IMG/VR virus record: IMGVR_UViG_3300048834_000889
Span: 1 to 37,222 of that record
Strand: one strand, 5' to 3'
DNA length: 37,222 nucleotides
Origin: a virus
Position numbers and translations under genes: made by a program. How positions within the stretch are numbered: the stretch's first letter is position 1; the number at the start of each line of letters is the position of its first letter. Shown piece by piece: positions 1 to 6,376 of this stretch. Under the pieces are notes generated by a model. The model did not search any database. It saw nothing but the letters and a program-made list of their open reading frames with translations, and was not told the origin of the DNA.

Positions 1-168
1 TCGCGACTGGCACGCTCTCGGTCATTCCGCGGCCAATCGTGAGGTTTCCGGTATAGTCACGGTTGAGAACGGGCAGGTTCGGTAGGCCCGGATGCCGGGT
101 CATTCGCCGGGCGAGACACTGCCCGCAACTGGCGGTGGCCGGCGACGTGAGCGGGAAGGACGCGGCGC

Positions 169-1077
169 GTGACGACGCAGATACTGAAGGGATCCGAGGT
201 TGCCGCGTCACTGCGGGAATCGGTGACGGAATCGATCGCCCAGCTCACGGCGCAGGGCGGCCGACTTCCGGCGTTGGCGACCCTTCTGGTCGGCGCGAAT
301 GCGTCTTCGGAAGCGTACCGGGCGTCGATCGTGCGCACGTTCAAGCGAGTCGGCATCGCCCATCACCCGATCGACCTTCCGGAGAACACGACCGAAGCCG
401 ACCTGATCGACACCCTCGTTTCGTTGAACAACGATGAAACGGTGACAGGCGTGCTCACGCTCATGCCCCTTCCAGCTCACCTTCGAGCGGAAACGATCCT
501 CGAGCACCTTTCCCCCCTGAAGGATGTCGATGGCATTACGCCCACCAACGCCGGTCGCCTTCACATGGGACTCCCCTCACTGCGGCCGAGCACGCCCCAG
601 GGCGGTATCGAGCTGCTCGACCATTACGGGATCGGCCTCGACGGCAAGAATGTGACCGTGGTCGGACGCAGCAATGTGGTGGGCAGGCCGCTGGCCAGCC
701 TGTTAATGCAGCGGCACGCCACGGTGACGATCTGCCACACGCACACCCGCGATCTGGCAGCGCACACGCGGCGCGGCGAGATCATTTGCATGGCGGCCGG
801 CTCGCCGCACCTGCTGCGGGCCGACATGATCACTCCCGGCGCGGTGGTCATCGACTTCGGCGTGAACGTGCTCGATGATGGTCAGATGGTCGGGGATGCC
901 GCTTACGAAGAGATCCTGGATGTGGCGAGCGCCATCACGCCGGTCCCGGGTGGCACCGGCCCGGTGACCGCGCTGGTACTGGCCCGGAATACGGTTGCCG
1001 CAGGATTCGCCTGCCTCGCCGGCGATCTCGATCATGTCGACGTCGTCCGCTTTCGGGACCCGGCCATCGCCCGCTGA
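169..1077 (+). CDS. folD: FolD-like methylenetetrahydrofolate dehydrogenase/cyclohydrolase with altered active site
   Basis: FolD interconverts 5,10-methylene-, methenyl- and 10-formyl-tetrahydrofolate in cytoplasmic one-carbon metabolism. The 302-aa product is the usual family length. It has the N-terminal catalytic domain, the KDVDG motif (residues 118-122), the NADP-binding GRSNVVGRP segment and the C-terminal PVPGGTGPVT signature. The GTG start is preceded by GGAAGGA at 154-160. Numbering matches E. coli FolD exactly around the active site: Tyr50 and Asp121 are kept, but catalytic Lys54 is Ile and Gln98 is Leu. In the family Lys54 and Gln98 are needed for cyclohydrolase activity, so this is probably a dehydrogenase-only or repurposed paralog (inference). 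It is a host gene next to the tRNA attachment site. Confidence 0.9.
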   Translation: MTTQILKGSEVAASLRESVTESIAQLTAQGGRLPALATLLVGANASSEAYRASIVRTFKRVGIAHHPIDLPENTTEADLIDTLVSLNNDETVTGVLTLMPLPAHLRAETILEHLSPLKDVDGITPTNAGRLHMGLPSLRPSTPQGGIELLDHYGIGLDGKNVTVVGRSNVVGRPLASLLMQRHATVTICHTHTRDLAAHTRRGEIICMAAGSPHLLRADMITPGAVVIDFGVNVLDDGQMVGDAAYEEILDVASAITPVPGGTGPVTALVLARNTVAAGFACLAGDLDHVDVVRFRDPAIAR

Positions 1078-1089
1078 CCAGGCCCGACA

Positions 1090-1119
1090 TTGATCTTCCG
1101 TGACCGCGCGTGGTATGCT
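1090..1119 (+). promoter_or_regulatory. Promoter of the tRNA-Gln gene
   Basis: TTGATC (1090-1095) and TATGCT (1114-1119) are separated by 18 bp, a good sigma-70-type match. The tRNA begins 13 bp beyond the -10 box. The site lies between the folD stop and the tRNA. Confidence 0.6.
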
Positions 1120-1131
1120 GCTTGCCGCTGT

Positions 1132-1205
1132 TGGGGTGTCGTCTAACGGTAGGACGCCTGACTCTGGATCAGGTAGTTGGGGTTCGAATCCCTGCACCCC
1201 AGCCA
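1132..1205 (+). tRNA. tRNA-Gln (anticodon CTG)
   Basis: A complete cloverleaf can be drawn. The acceptor stem is 1132-1138 paired with 1195-1201. The anticodon stem CCTGA/TCAGG (1157-1161, 1169-1173) holds a 7-nt loop with CTG at 1164-1166. The T-arm loop is TTCGAAT, the discriminator is G, and CCA is encoded. It reads CAG codons. The phage integrase lies just downstream, so the 3' half is the likely integration target and is restored by phage DNA. Confidence 0.97.
1164..1205 (+). other. Probable attL: prophage junction in the 3' part of tRNA-Gln
   Basis: Tyrosine integrases often recombine within the anticodon-to-3'-end part of a tRNA. The integrase gene follows with only a terminator between. 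The crossover core cannot be bounded because the matching attR is not in the window. I saw no second copy of the tRNA 3' end. Confidence 0.45.
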
Positions 1206-1235
1206 AAGAAAAAGCCCGACGCCTCGGGAGAAACA

Positions 1236-1275
1236 CGGCCACTCGCCTATTCGCGAGTGGCCGTTTGTTGTTGTC
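1236..1275. terminator. Intrinsic terminator between tRNA-Gln and integrase
   Basis: A perfect 11-bp stem (1236-1246 with 1253-1263) closes a 6-nt loop. A T-rich tract, TTTGTTGTTG, follows on the plus strand. On the minus strand TGTTT follows. It probably ends the tRNA transcript and may also end the converging integrase transcript. Confidence 0.75.
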
Positions 1276-1294
1276 GTGCAGCCACTTCTGCAGC

Positions 1295-2479
1295 CTAGCC
1301 GTTGGACGAGGTGCGTTTTTCCCTCGTGAAGAGGGCATCCATGAGATCCGCGCCGCGCCGCCGATCCTCGTCGAGCACATGCCCATAGAGGTCCATGGTG
1401 GTGCTGATCTGCGTGTGGCCCAGCAAATCCATCACGAGCCGCGGCGGCAGGCCTTGTGCCAGGAGGAGCGTCGCACACCAGTGCCGCTGATCGTGAAATC
1501 GCTGGCGGGGCACGCCGGCGGCCGCGACGAGCGCCGCGAACCGTTTATTGACGTTGGTGGGCTCCATCGGGGTGCCGATCGAGGTCGTGAACACCAACCC
1601 CGAATCGACCCACCGCGCGCCGGCGCGTAAGCGCTCCTGGTGTTGCCGGATCCGATGCTGGCGAAGGGCGGTGACGACCTGGTCCGGGAGGGCGATAGCG
1701 CGCCGGCTCCGTTCGGTCTTGGGCGCCTTGAGAACGAGCCCGTGCGTCTTACTCCGCTGCAGTTGGTGCCGGATGGTCAATCGTCTGGCCTCGAGATCGA
1801 CGTCATCCCACCGCAGCCCGAGCGCCTCGCCTTTCCGCAGGCCGATCGCCAGCGCCACCGTGAAGAGCGCGCCAAGCCGGTCCTGACGAGCGACGTCGAG
1901 GAACCGCATCGCCTCGTCTGGTGTCCAGGGCGTGATCTCGATGCGCCGTTGTTTCGGCGGGTCCACGAGATCGGCGACATTGCGCGGCACGAGCTCCCAG
2001 CGTTCGGCGCGGCTGAGCGCGATTCTGAGCACGGTCCGGATGTACGCAACGGTCCGCGGGGAGAGCCCGGCATCCCGTTTCACTCGAAGTAAGGTCTGCA
2101 CGTGGCGAGGGGTGAGCTTGACGAGCTGATGGCGGCCGAGCTCCGGGATCAGGTGCAGCCGAACGATCGATTCGTAGCTCTCATAGGTGCGCGGCTCAAC
2201 GTTCGGCCGGACATCATCCTCCAACCACTGGTAAAGGAAGTCGGCGACGCTGATGCGATCGGGATTGATGTCTTTGCCGCGGAGCTGGTCCGCCCGCGCG
2301 AGGGCCAGTTTGGCGAGGACGTCGGCCTCCGTCCTGGCATAGAAGTATTTGCGCTTGCGCTTGCCACCGTCCCAGCCAACATCGAGCGAGGCCACCCACA
2401 GGCCGTCGGATGAACGCTGGTAGGCGCCGCCGGACCCCTGTCCGCGCCGCGTGCGGTCCCGCTCCGACGACCGTGCCAT
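1295..2479 (-). CDS. int: Phage tyrosine integrase
   Basis: A site-specific recombinase that inserts and excises the prophage at the tRNA. The ATG at 2479 is chosen because GGAGGTG lies 5 bp upstream; an in-frame ATG at 2494 lacks this. The 394-aa protein has an N-terminal arm-binding region, a SAM-like core-binding domain (about residues 70-170) and the catalytic domain. The catalytic set is complete: Arg215 (in GLRKGE), Lys254, His329-x-x-Arg332 (HDQR, usually HDLR), His355 (in LGHTQ) and nucleophile Tyr365. Its 3' end faces the tRNA, the usual orientation for tRNA-targeting phages. No excisionase was recognised. Confidence 0.95.
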   Translation of the reverse strand: MARSSERDRTRRGQGSGGAYQRSSDGLWVASLDVGWDGGKRKRKYFYARTEADVLAKLALARADQLRGKDINPDRISVADFLYQWLEDDVRPNVEPRTYESYESIVRLHLIPELGRHQLVKLTPRHVQTLLRVKRDAGLSPRTVAYIRTVLRIALSRAERWELVPRNVADLVDPPKQRRIEITPWTPDEAMRFLDVARQDRLGALFTVALAIGLRKGEALGLRWDDVDLEARRLTIRHQLQRSKTHGLVLKAPKTERSRRAIALPDQVVTALRQHRIRQHQERLRAGARWVDSGLVFTTSIGTPMEPTNVNKRFAALVAAAGVPRQRFHDQRHWCATLLLAQGLPPRLVMDLLGHTQISTTMDLYGHVLDEDRRRGADLMDALFTREKRTSSNG

Positions 2480-2541
2480 GTGCCACCTCCACACACCAAA
2501 CCGAATGGATGTTCTAGCCTACCGTATCCCGGGACGCGACA

Positions 2542-2871
2542 CTAGCCCAGCACCCCGCGCCCATCCCAAACAAAGACCATCCCGGAAATCTTATCGAGCC
2601 GGATCTGCACGGCGTCGAACGGAATGCTCTGCGACGGCGCGTAATGGACAAAGGCGATCGGCGCGATGTCGAGCTCGGCGGGCCAGGCGCGCACTAACTG
2701 TGCAGCGGTGAGGACGGTCCAGCCGTGGACGATTCGGCCGGCGTCACGTAAGGCGACGGCCACGCCGGCTGCGAGTTCGCCGGCGAAGACGGCATGCTCT
2801 GCGAGGATAGCGTCCGCCTGCTCGAGGGTAATGGGCTGGCCGCGGGGTGGGATGACCGGTGGCACGCGCAT
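2542..2871 (-). CDS. Small hypothetical protein with a PxTLEQA motif
   Basis: A 109-aa protein of unrecognised family. The N-terminal half carries a GQPITLEQA segment followed by an amphipathic stretch containing AGEL, and a central VLT. The C-terminal half has short strand-like segments. It shares this N-terminal pattern with a truncated relative at 4975-5109. It lies upstream of int on the same strand, and a perfect 14-bp hairpin (2887-2918) sits just before its start. It is probably phage-specific; no function is claimed. Confidence 0.6.
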   Translation of the reverse strand: MRVPPVIPPRGQPITLEQADAILAEHAVFAGELAAGVAVALRDAGRIVHGWTVLTAAQLVRAWPAELDIAPIAFVHYAPSQSIPFDAVQIRLDKISGMVFVWDGRGVLG

Positions 2872-2874
2872 CGC

Positions 2875-3117
2875 TCACGTGATGAACAGCGCCGTCTCGA
2901 ATGATCGAGACGGCGCTGAGAGGGGCATCGGAGTTGGCGGGCGAGCCGGTCCGGTCACTGGTGTGACCTGGTTCCCGGTGGCGCGGCGGCGCTCTGGCTG
3001 CTCGCCCAGCCGTAAGTGTACACGAACATCCGTTCTCTCATCAATCGCCTTGCCCGACAAACAAAACGCCCGTTGTGCGTCGGCAAGCCGATCGGTACCC
3101 TCAGAGGGAACTCGCAC
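2875..3117 (-). CDS. Possible 80-aa ORF, doubtful
   Basis: An open frame from a GTG at 3117 ends 4 bp before the 109-aa gene. The nearest Shine-Dalgarno-like sequence is about 15 bp away, further than normal. The 3' end overlaps the perfect hairpin at 2887-2918. No domain is recognised, and the composition looks like non-coding sequence. Listed only because nothing else explains the stretch. Confidence 0.2.
   Translation of the reverse strand: MRVPSEGTDRLADAQRAFCLSGKAIDERTDVRVHLRLGEQPERRRATGNQVTPVTGPARPPTPMPLSAPSRSFETALFIT
2887..2918. repeat. Perfect 14-bp inverted repeat upstream of the 109-aa gene
   Basis: The arms at 2887-2900 and 2905-2918 are perfectly complementary around the 4-nt loop ATGA. 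No T-run follows on either strand, so it is not a classic terminator. It may be an RNA hairpin in the leader of the 2542-2871 gene or a protein-binding site. Confidence 0.7.
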
Positions 3118-3137
3118 AACGGGGCAGGTGTTCTCCT

Positions 3138-3263
3138 GCTCCTCTCAACCGATCGGTGCTGGTGAACAAGCGAAGTATGCCAGAACGAATCGCCACACTG
3201 AACCATCCGTGGCCACCATTGTGCAGGTCGTCATTATGCGCTCCTCTCACAATCGATCGGTGC
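3138..3263 (-). repeat. Two copies of a leader repeat (CGATCGG box plus GAGAGGAGC)
   Basis: Read on the minus strand, 3159-3138 and 3263-3240 each contain GCACCGATCG, a few variable bases, then GAGAGGAGC. The second part resembles a strong ribosome-binding site. A third copy lies at 4904-4881. The palindromic CGATCG core could be an operator, and the purine-rich end suggests translation of short leftward ORFs. Confidence 0.5.
3145..3234 (-). CDS. Possible 29-aa leader peptide
   Basis: The ATG at 3234 follows GGAG with 6-bp spacing, one of the better ribosome-binding sites in this region, and the frame closes after 29 codons. The stop overlaps the next copy of the GAGAGGAGC repeat. The peptide has a short hydrophobic patch (FVLAYFAC) and no recognised family. 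It could be a regulatory leader peptide or chance. Confidence 0.3.
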   Translation of the reverse strand: MTTCTMVATDGSVWRFVLAYFACSPAPIG

Positions 3264-3270
3264 GCAGCGC

Positions 3271-3462
3271 CCACCCGCCGGCTGAGCCCTCCAGCCGGCG
3301 GGTGGTGTGCATTGACCGCCTCACCGAGTCCGACGCACCCCGGCCACCGGGCACGGGCGTGCGTGGTGGCCCCTGTTGTGCATCAGCCGCCGCACGCGCC
3401 CTTCATTGTGTGCAGGGTGCGGTTCGCCCTCCTGGTCTTGCCGCAACCTTGCCAGGAGGGCG
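3271..3462. repeat. Cluster of three strong hairpins
   Basis: Hairpin 1 pairs 3271-3284 with 3292-3305, 14 bp with a 7-nt loop. Hairpin 2 pairs 3342-3348 with 3365-3371 and has an inner stem, 3351-3355 with 3358-3362. Hairpin 3 pairs 3425-3435 with 3452-3462, 11 bp. None has a T-run, so ordinary termination is unlikely. The density suggests structured RNA or regulator binding sites. Confidence 0.6.
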
Positions 3463-3540
3463 GGCACCTCCTCACCGGTTCGCCGGCCGGCGCGATCTGT
3501 TGCGCGATTGCGACACCGCCCCTATCAAGCCTGCATGCGG

Positions 3541-3568
3541 TTGTGACGCCGCGCCACTACCCTAAAAA
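3541..3568 (+). promoter_or_regulatory. Candidate promoter for the 3644 gene
   Basis: TTGTGA (3541-3546) and TAAAAA (3563-3568) are separated by 16 bp in a locally AT-richer patch, about 75 bp upstream of the 3644 start. The match to consensus is weak to moderate. Confidence 0.3.
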
Positions 3569-3643
3569 GGCGCACGCCCTCTGCGCCCCACGCATCCATG
3601 ACGCGCGGTTCATGGCCCCCGCGAGCCGAGAGGAGAACCAGCG

Positions 3644-3988
3644 GTGCCCAGTATTCCCCTGAAAACCGCCGCCGGCGTCGTGATCGGGGTCATCCCCGCG
3701 CGTGCCATCCATCCCGATACGGGCGAGGTCGGCATCTGGGCGACGCTGCGGGACACCGCGTACGGACCGGTCTCGCTCATCATGTCGGTGCCGGTTCGGG
3801 ACCTGCTCGCGCAGGCAAGCGACCCCGGCACGCGCGCCTCCGCGGCGACCATCCGCCGGTGGCTCCTGCGTCGGGCGCGCGAGGAGGTGCTCGCGGCGCA
3901 TCCCGAGTTTGCCCACCTTCCGCTCGACGAGGGCGAGGTGTCATGGTACATCTGGGACTCCGGCCGGCACGAACCCCTCTTGCGCTGA
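3644..3988 (+). CDS. Hypothetical protein, 114 aa
   Basis: The GTG start has AGGAG 8 bp upstream. The product begins with a beta-rich segment (VVIGVIPARAI) and has an Arg-rich helical middle (IRRWLLRRAREEV) and a WYIWD patch near the C-terminus. I do not recognise the family. It is the first gene rightward of the control region, followed 79 bp later by another small gene, so the two may be co-transcribed early or lysogenic genes. Confidence 0.65.
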   Translation: MPSIPLKTAAGVVIGVIPARAIHPDTGEVGIWATLRDTAYGPVSLIMSVPVRDLLAQASDPGTRASAATIRRWLLRRAREEVLAAHPEFAHLPLDEGEVSWYIWDSGRHEPLLR

Positions 3989-4067
3989 CGCAGCTCGCGG
4001 GCCGGCTCGACGACCCCGCCATGCTTCTCCCCGGTGATGTACACGAGGATGTTCAAGGAGGACCACG

Positions 4068-4382
4068 GTGCCCGTCGGACGACGCGACGCAATGGAGCGT
4101 CACGGTGATCGCGACGTCGTGATTTGGCCAATCGCGTTAGTGGAGATGATGCGGACACTGCTGCTCGACGCATTCATCTACGCGATCCCACCCGATCGGT
4201 ATGGCATTTCGGCCGGGCGGCTGCTCGCGCTCACCACGGAGCTCGAGGCGCTGATCGCCGGCAGTCCGGATAACTGGGTGATCGCCGAGGTGCCGGCCAC
4301 GCTCTTGGCGGAGCTCCGGGAGGTCCGTCTGGCCGCGCAGATCCTGCTCGATGGGCCGGCTGGCGGCGAGGGGCTCTGGTAG
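4068..4382 (+). CDS. Hypothetical protein, 104 aa
   Basis: The GTG start is well supported by AAGGAGG ending 6 bp upstream. The protein is mostly helical, with a hydrophobic segment around residues 20-42 (IWPIALVEMMRTLLLDAFIYAI) and two Leu/Ala-rich helices. It may be membrane-associated or a small helical DNA-binding or adaptor protein. No family is recognised. About 140 bp without a gene follow before the receiver-domain gene. Confidence 0.6.
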   Translation: MPVGRRDAMERHGDRDVVIWPIALVEMMRTLLLDAFIYAIPPDRYGISAGRLLALTTELEALIAGSPDNWVIAEVPATLLAELREVRLAAQILLDGPAGGEGLW

Positions 4383-4520
4383 CCCGGCCGCGTGGATCGC
4401 GGTCACCGGCGGCGTCGCGCCGAGGTCGGTGATCCCGACCGGCGAGAACCGTGGCATGGAATTCGCAGCCCCGCCCGGCAATGACAGGCACGCTTCGGTG
4501 CGGCACACGAGTTGATCGAT

Positions 4521-4877
4521 ATGGCACGAATTGCAGTCGTGGGCCCAGATGCAGACATCCGGGCGGTGCTGGCGGAGATCCTGCGCGACGAAGGTCATAC
4601 GGTAGTGGACACCAGCGACGCCCGCCGGTTGGTCCAGGCGACGGGCGTTGAGGCCGTCGATGCGCTTGTGGTCGATACCGATATCGGTGCATCAGCGGGC
4701 GACGAGCAGCTTATCGACTGGCTGTCAACCGCGGCCCATCTCCACCTTCCGTTGCTGGTGCTCGTGATCGATCCGCCGCGCCATTGCTGCGCCGGGGAAG
4801 ACTTTCTGCGCAAGCCCTTCGAGCTCGACGCCCTCATCGCGGCCGTCGGACGGCTCGTGGCCCGCACCATGACGTGA
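4521..4877 (+). CDS. Orphan CheY-like receiver-domain protein
   Basis: The 118-aa product has the alternating strand-helix layout of a response-regulator receiver domain and nothing else. It has an acidic segment PDAD (9-12), a candidate phospho-acceptor Asp52 in VVDTD, and a conserved Lys98-Pro-Phe near the C-terminus. The usual Thr/Ser of the switch is replaced at Ile83, so phosphorylation signalling may be changed. The ATG at 4521 is preferred over a TTG at 4512. No histidine kinase or output domain is nearby. Receiver-only proteins are uncommon cargo in phages. The 3' end overlaps an antisense degenerate ORF. Confidence 0.6.
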   Translation: MARIAVVGPDADIRAVLAEILRDEGHTVVDTSDARRLVQATGVEAVDALVVDTDIGASAGDEQLIDWLSTAAHLHLPLLVLVIDPPRHCCAGEDFLRKPFELDALIAAVGRLVARTMT

Positions 4878-5184
4878 TGCGCTCCTCTCTTTTGCGATCG
4901 GTACGCCGTCCCGCCCGCCGACATTGCGGCAGGCGGCGCGTTCCCTCCTGGGCTCGATCTGACGCGCCTATTCTGGTCAACATGAGGGTGTGGTCCACGC
5001 GGTGTCCGCGCGCCTTGAGGATGATCCCGAAGCAGGCAATCAGCTCGCCGGCGTCCGCGGCGTAATGGCCGACGATGAGCTCGGCTTGCTCGAGGGTGAC
5101 GGGATGGCCGTGAGATGAGGCGGGGCATAGTGTAACGATACTCGAAGGAGTGGAATCGGTAAGCCATACTCGTCCCCTTGACAT
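4834..5184 (-). pseudogene. Truncated relative of the 109-aa PxTLEQA protein
   Basis: Residues 26-70 of this frame (DNA 4975-5109) match residues 11-55 of the 2542-2871 protein, with shared PxTLEQA, AGEL and LT positions. Similarity is visible in DNA around TGCTCGAGGGT. After LT the similarity stops. The frame then runs through a hairpin and a copy of the leader repeat and into the antisense of the receiver gene. This looks like a partial duplication cut off by rearrangement rather than an intact gene. The start is uncertain. Confidence 0.5.
4881..4936 (-). repeat. Third copy of the leader repeat, with an adjacent hairpin
   Basis: On the minus strand a hairpin (4936-4927 with 4920-4911, one wobble pair) is followed by GTACCGATCG and GAGAGGAGCGCAT. 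This is the same order as at 3305-3236, so hairpin and leader were apparently duplicated as a unit. No convincing leftward gene follows this copy; the receiver gene occupies the opposite strand. Confidence 0.5.
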
Positions 5185-5206
5185 CGTTAGCTGTTCAAGC
5201 TAAGAT
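5178..5206 (+). promoter_or_regulatory. Promoter and operator of the ImmR/ImmA-like operon
   Basis: A consensus TTGACA (5178-5183), a 17-bp spacer and TAAGAT (5201-5206) form the best plus-strand promoter in the window. A perfect inverted repeat TTAGCT-N5-AGCTAA (5187-5203) covers the spacer and enters the -10 box. A protein bound there would block transcription, which suggests autoregulation by the XRE protein encoded just downstream. Confidence 0.75.
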
Positions 5207-5289
5207 AGCTTCCGATGCGGTCGGTGGAGGGTTGGGCCGCATCTGGGATTCCCAACGTTTGTGGAACCCATTCGCCACGGAGGCACGCC

Positions 5290-5628
5290 ATGGGAGCGAA
5301 GTTTGGAGGCTATGCGCGAAAGATTCGACTGGATAAAGGCATCACGATGAAGGCTGTTGCCGATGCGCTCGAGTTTTCGTCTGCCTATGTGAGCGACATC
5401 GAGCAAGGCTATCGGAACCCGCCTTCTTCAGACCGATTGCGCCGGTGGGCGGAGCTCATTGGAGTCAACCCCGAGGAGTTTATTGAGGAGGCCGAGTCTG
5501 ACGTCAAAGTCGTTGAGTTGCCAGTCGGAGAAGAAGTCCAGGCCGAATTGGCGCACGCCTTACGGCGCAGGTGGACTTCGCTGACGGATGACGACATGAA
5601 GCGAATTCTGAAGGCGCTCTCTCAGTAA
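5290..5628 (+). CDS. XRE-family repressor, ImmR-like
   Basis: The ATG at 5290 is chosen because GGAGG lies 6 bp upstream; an in-frame ATG at 5215 has no such site. The 112-aa protein has an N-terminal helix-turn-helix (about residues 5-60) with the typical YVSDIEQGYRNP recognition and turn region, and an acidic, helical C-terminal part. It sits 12 bp before an ImmA-type protease gene. In such pairs the repressor maintains lysogeny and is inactivated by the protease after DNA damage or other signals. The dyad in its promoter is its probable operator (inference). Confidence 0.85.
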   Translation: MGAKFGGYARKIRLDKGITMKAVADALEFSSAYVSDIEQGYRNPPSSDRLRRWAELIGVNPEEFIEEAESDVKVVELPVGEEVQAELAHALRRRWTSLTDDDMKRILKALSQ

Positions 5629-5640
5629 AGGAGGACTGTG

Positions 5641-6225
5641 GTGGTTGAGACCCTTCAACAGGTGAAGCCCACCAGCTGGGCGGCGATCGAACGACACACA
5701 ATCAAGGTCTTGGCGTTCATGTACCCTGATTGCTTGACCTCACCGACGCCAACGCCGGTGGAGCACTTCATCGAGATCGGTCTTTCTCACCACTTGGGCA
5801 TCGAACTGAATGTCCGGGAGGATCTTCCAATGGACGTCGAAGGCGTCCTTATTCCCCGCAAGAACGGCGATCCGCCTCGTCTGCATCTTCCACTGGCAAC
5901 GTACGAAGGAATGCATGCCGGCAACCGTCGAGATCGATTCACTGCGGCACATGAATGCGGGCATGCGGTGCTTCACTCTCGCCAGATCACGGAAGCGTTG
6001 GTGTCGGGTAAGTCGGAAGGGCTGTTTCGGCGCAGGCGCGACATCCCGTCGTATCGGGATCCGGAATGCCAGGCAAATGTGTTTGCTTCGCGATTCCTGA
6101 TCCCAGGCGTCACTCTGCGAATGGCGATCCAATCAGTTGGTCTCGATGTGGTAGAGCTGGCGGACATCTTCAAGGTGTCGAAGGAAGCCATGCTCTACCG
6201 CTTGAGAGATATAGGGGCACTTTAA
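5641..6225 (+). CDS. ImmA/IrrE-family metallopeptidase
   Basis: A zinc protease that in related elements cleaves the partner XRE repressor to trigger induction. The HECGH zinc motif is at residues 104-108, and a third-ligand candidate, Glu142, lies in DPECQANVFASRFLIP, the family's second conserved block. A C-terminal helical region follows. Two GTG codons are possible: 5641 has 6-bp spacing from GGAGG, 5638 only 3 bp, so 5641 is preferred. It is co-transcribed with the repressor upstream. Together they form the probable lysis-lysogeny switch. Confidence 0.88.
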   Translation: MVETLQQVKPTSWAAIERHTIKVLAFMYPDCLTSPTPTPVEHFIEIGLSHHLGIELNVREDLPMDVEGVLIPRKNGDPPRLHLPLATYEGMHAGNRRDRFTAAHECGHAVLHSRQITEALVSGKSEGLFRRRRDIPSYRDPECQANVFASRFLIPGVTLRMAIQSVGLDVVELADIFKVSKEAMLYRLRDIGAL

Positions 6226-6376
6226 CGGCGAAGGGCTCGCGTTATGACCGCGAGCCCGTTCGGAATCCCGCCGTGGGGACTCAGAATTCGAAAGCACCGC
6301 CATCATAGCGTGGCGGGAGATTCGCCGCAAGAGGTGCCTCCGGAGTTCGGTAACGATCGATACGGAGGTTTAACTC

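Larger units (their letters stand above)
2872..3643. other. Control region rich in inverted repeats, with at most tiny ORFs
   Basis: These ~770 bp separate the leftward int block from the rightward genes at 3644. They hold four strong inverted repeats (2887-2918, 3271-3305, 3342-3371, 3425-3462), two copies of a repeated leader containing CGATCGG and GAGAGGAGC, and two weak minus-strand ORFs listed separately. A candidate rightward promoter lies at 3541-3568. The layout suggests a lysogeny or early control region (inference). Confidence 0.5.

Noticed and set aside
40-60. TATAGT box upstream of folD as a promoter
   Set aside because: No matching -35 hexamer at a normal distance, and folD could be transcribed from further upstream outside the window.
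2480-2541. Promoter for integrase
   Set aside because: Several TA-containing words lie upstream, but no pair of boxes with a normal spacer was convincing.
2666-3662. Overlapping plus-strand frames opposite the lysogeny control region
   Set aside because: They cross strong inverted repeats, have no good ribosome-binding sites and look like shadow frames.
6233-6257. 9-bp stem after the ImmA-like gene as a terminator
   Set aside because: No T-run follows, and a likely co-transcribed small gene lies downstream, so it is not called as a terminator.
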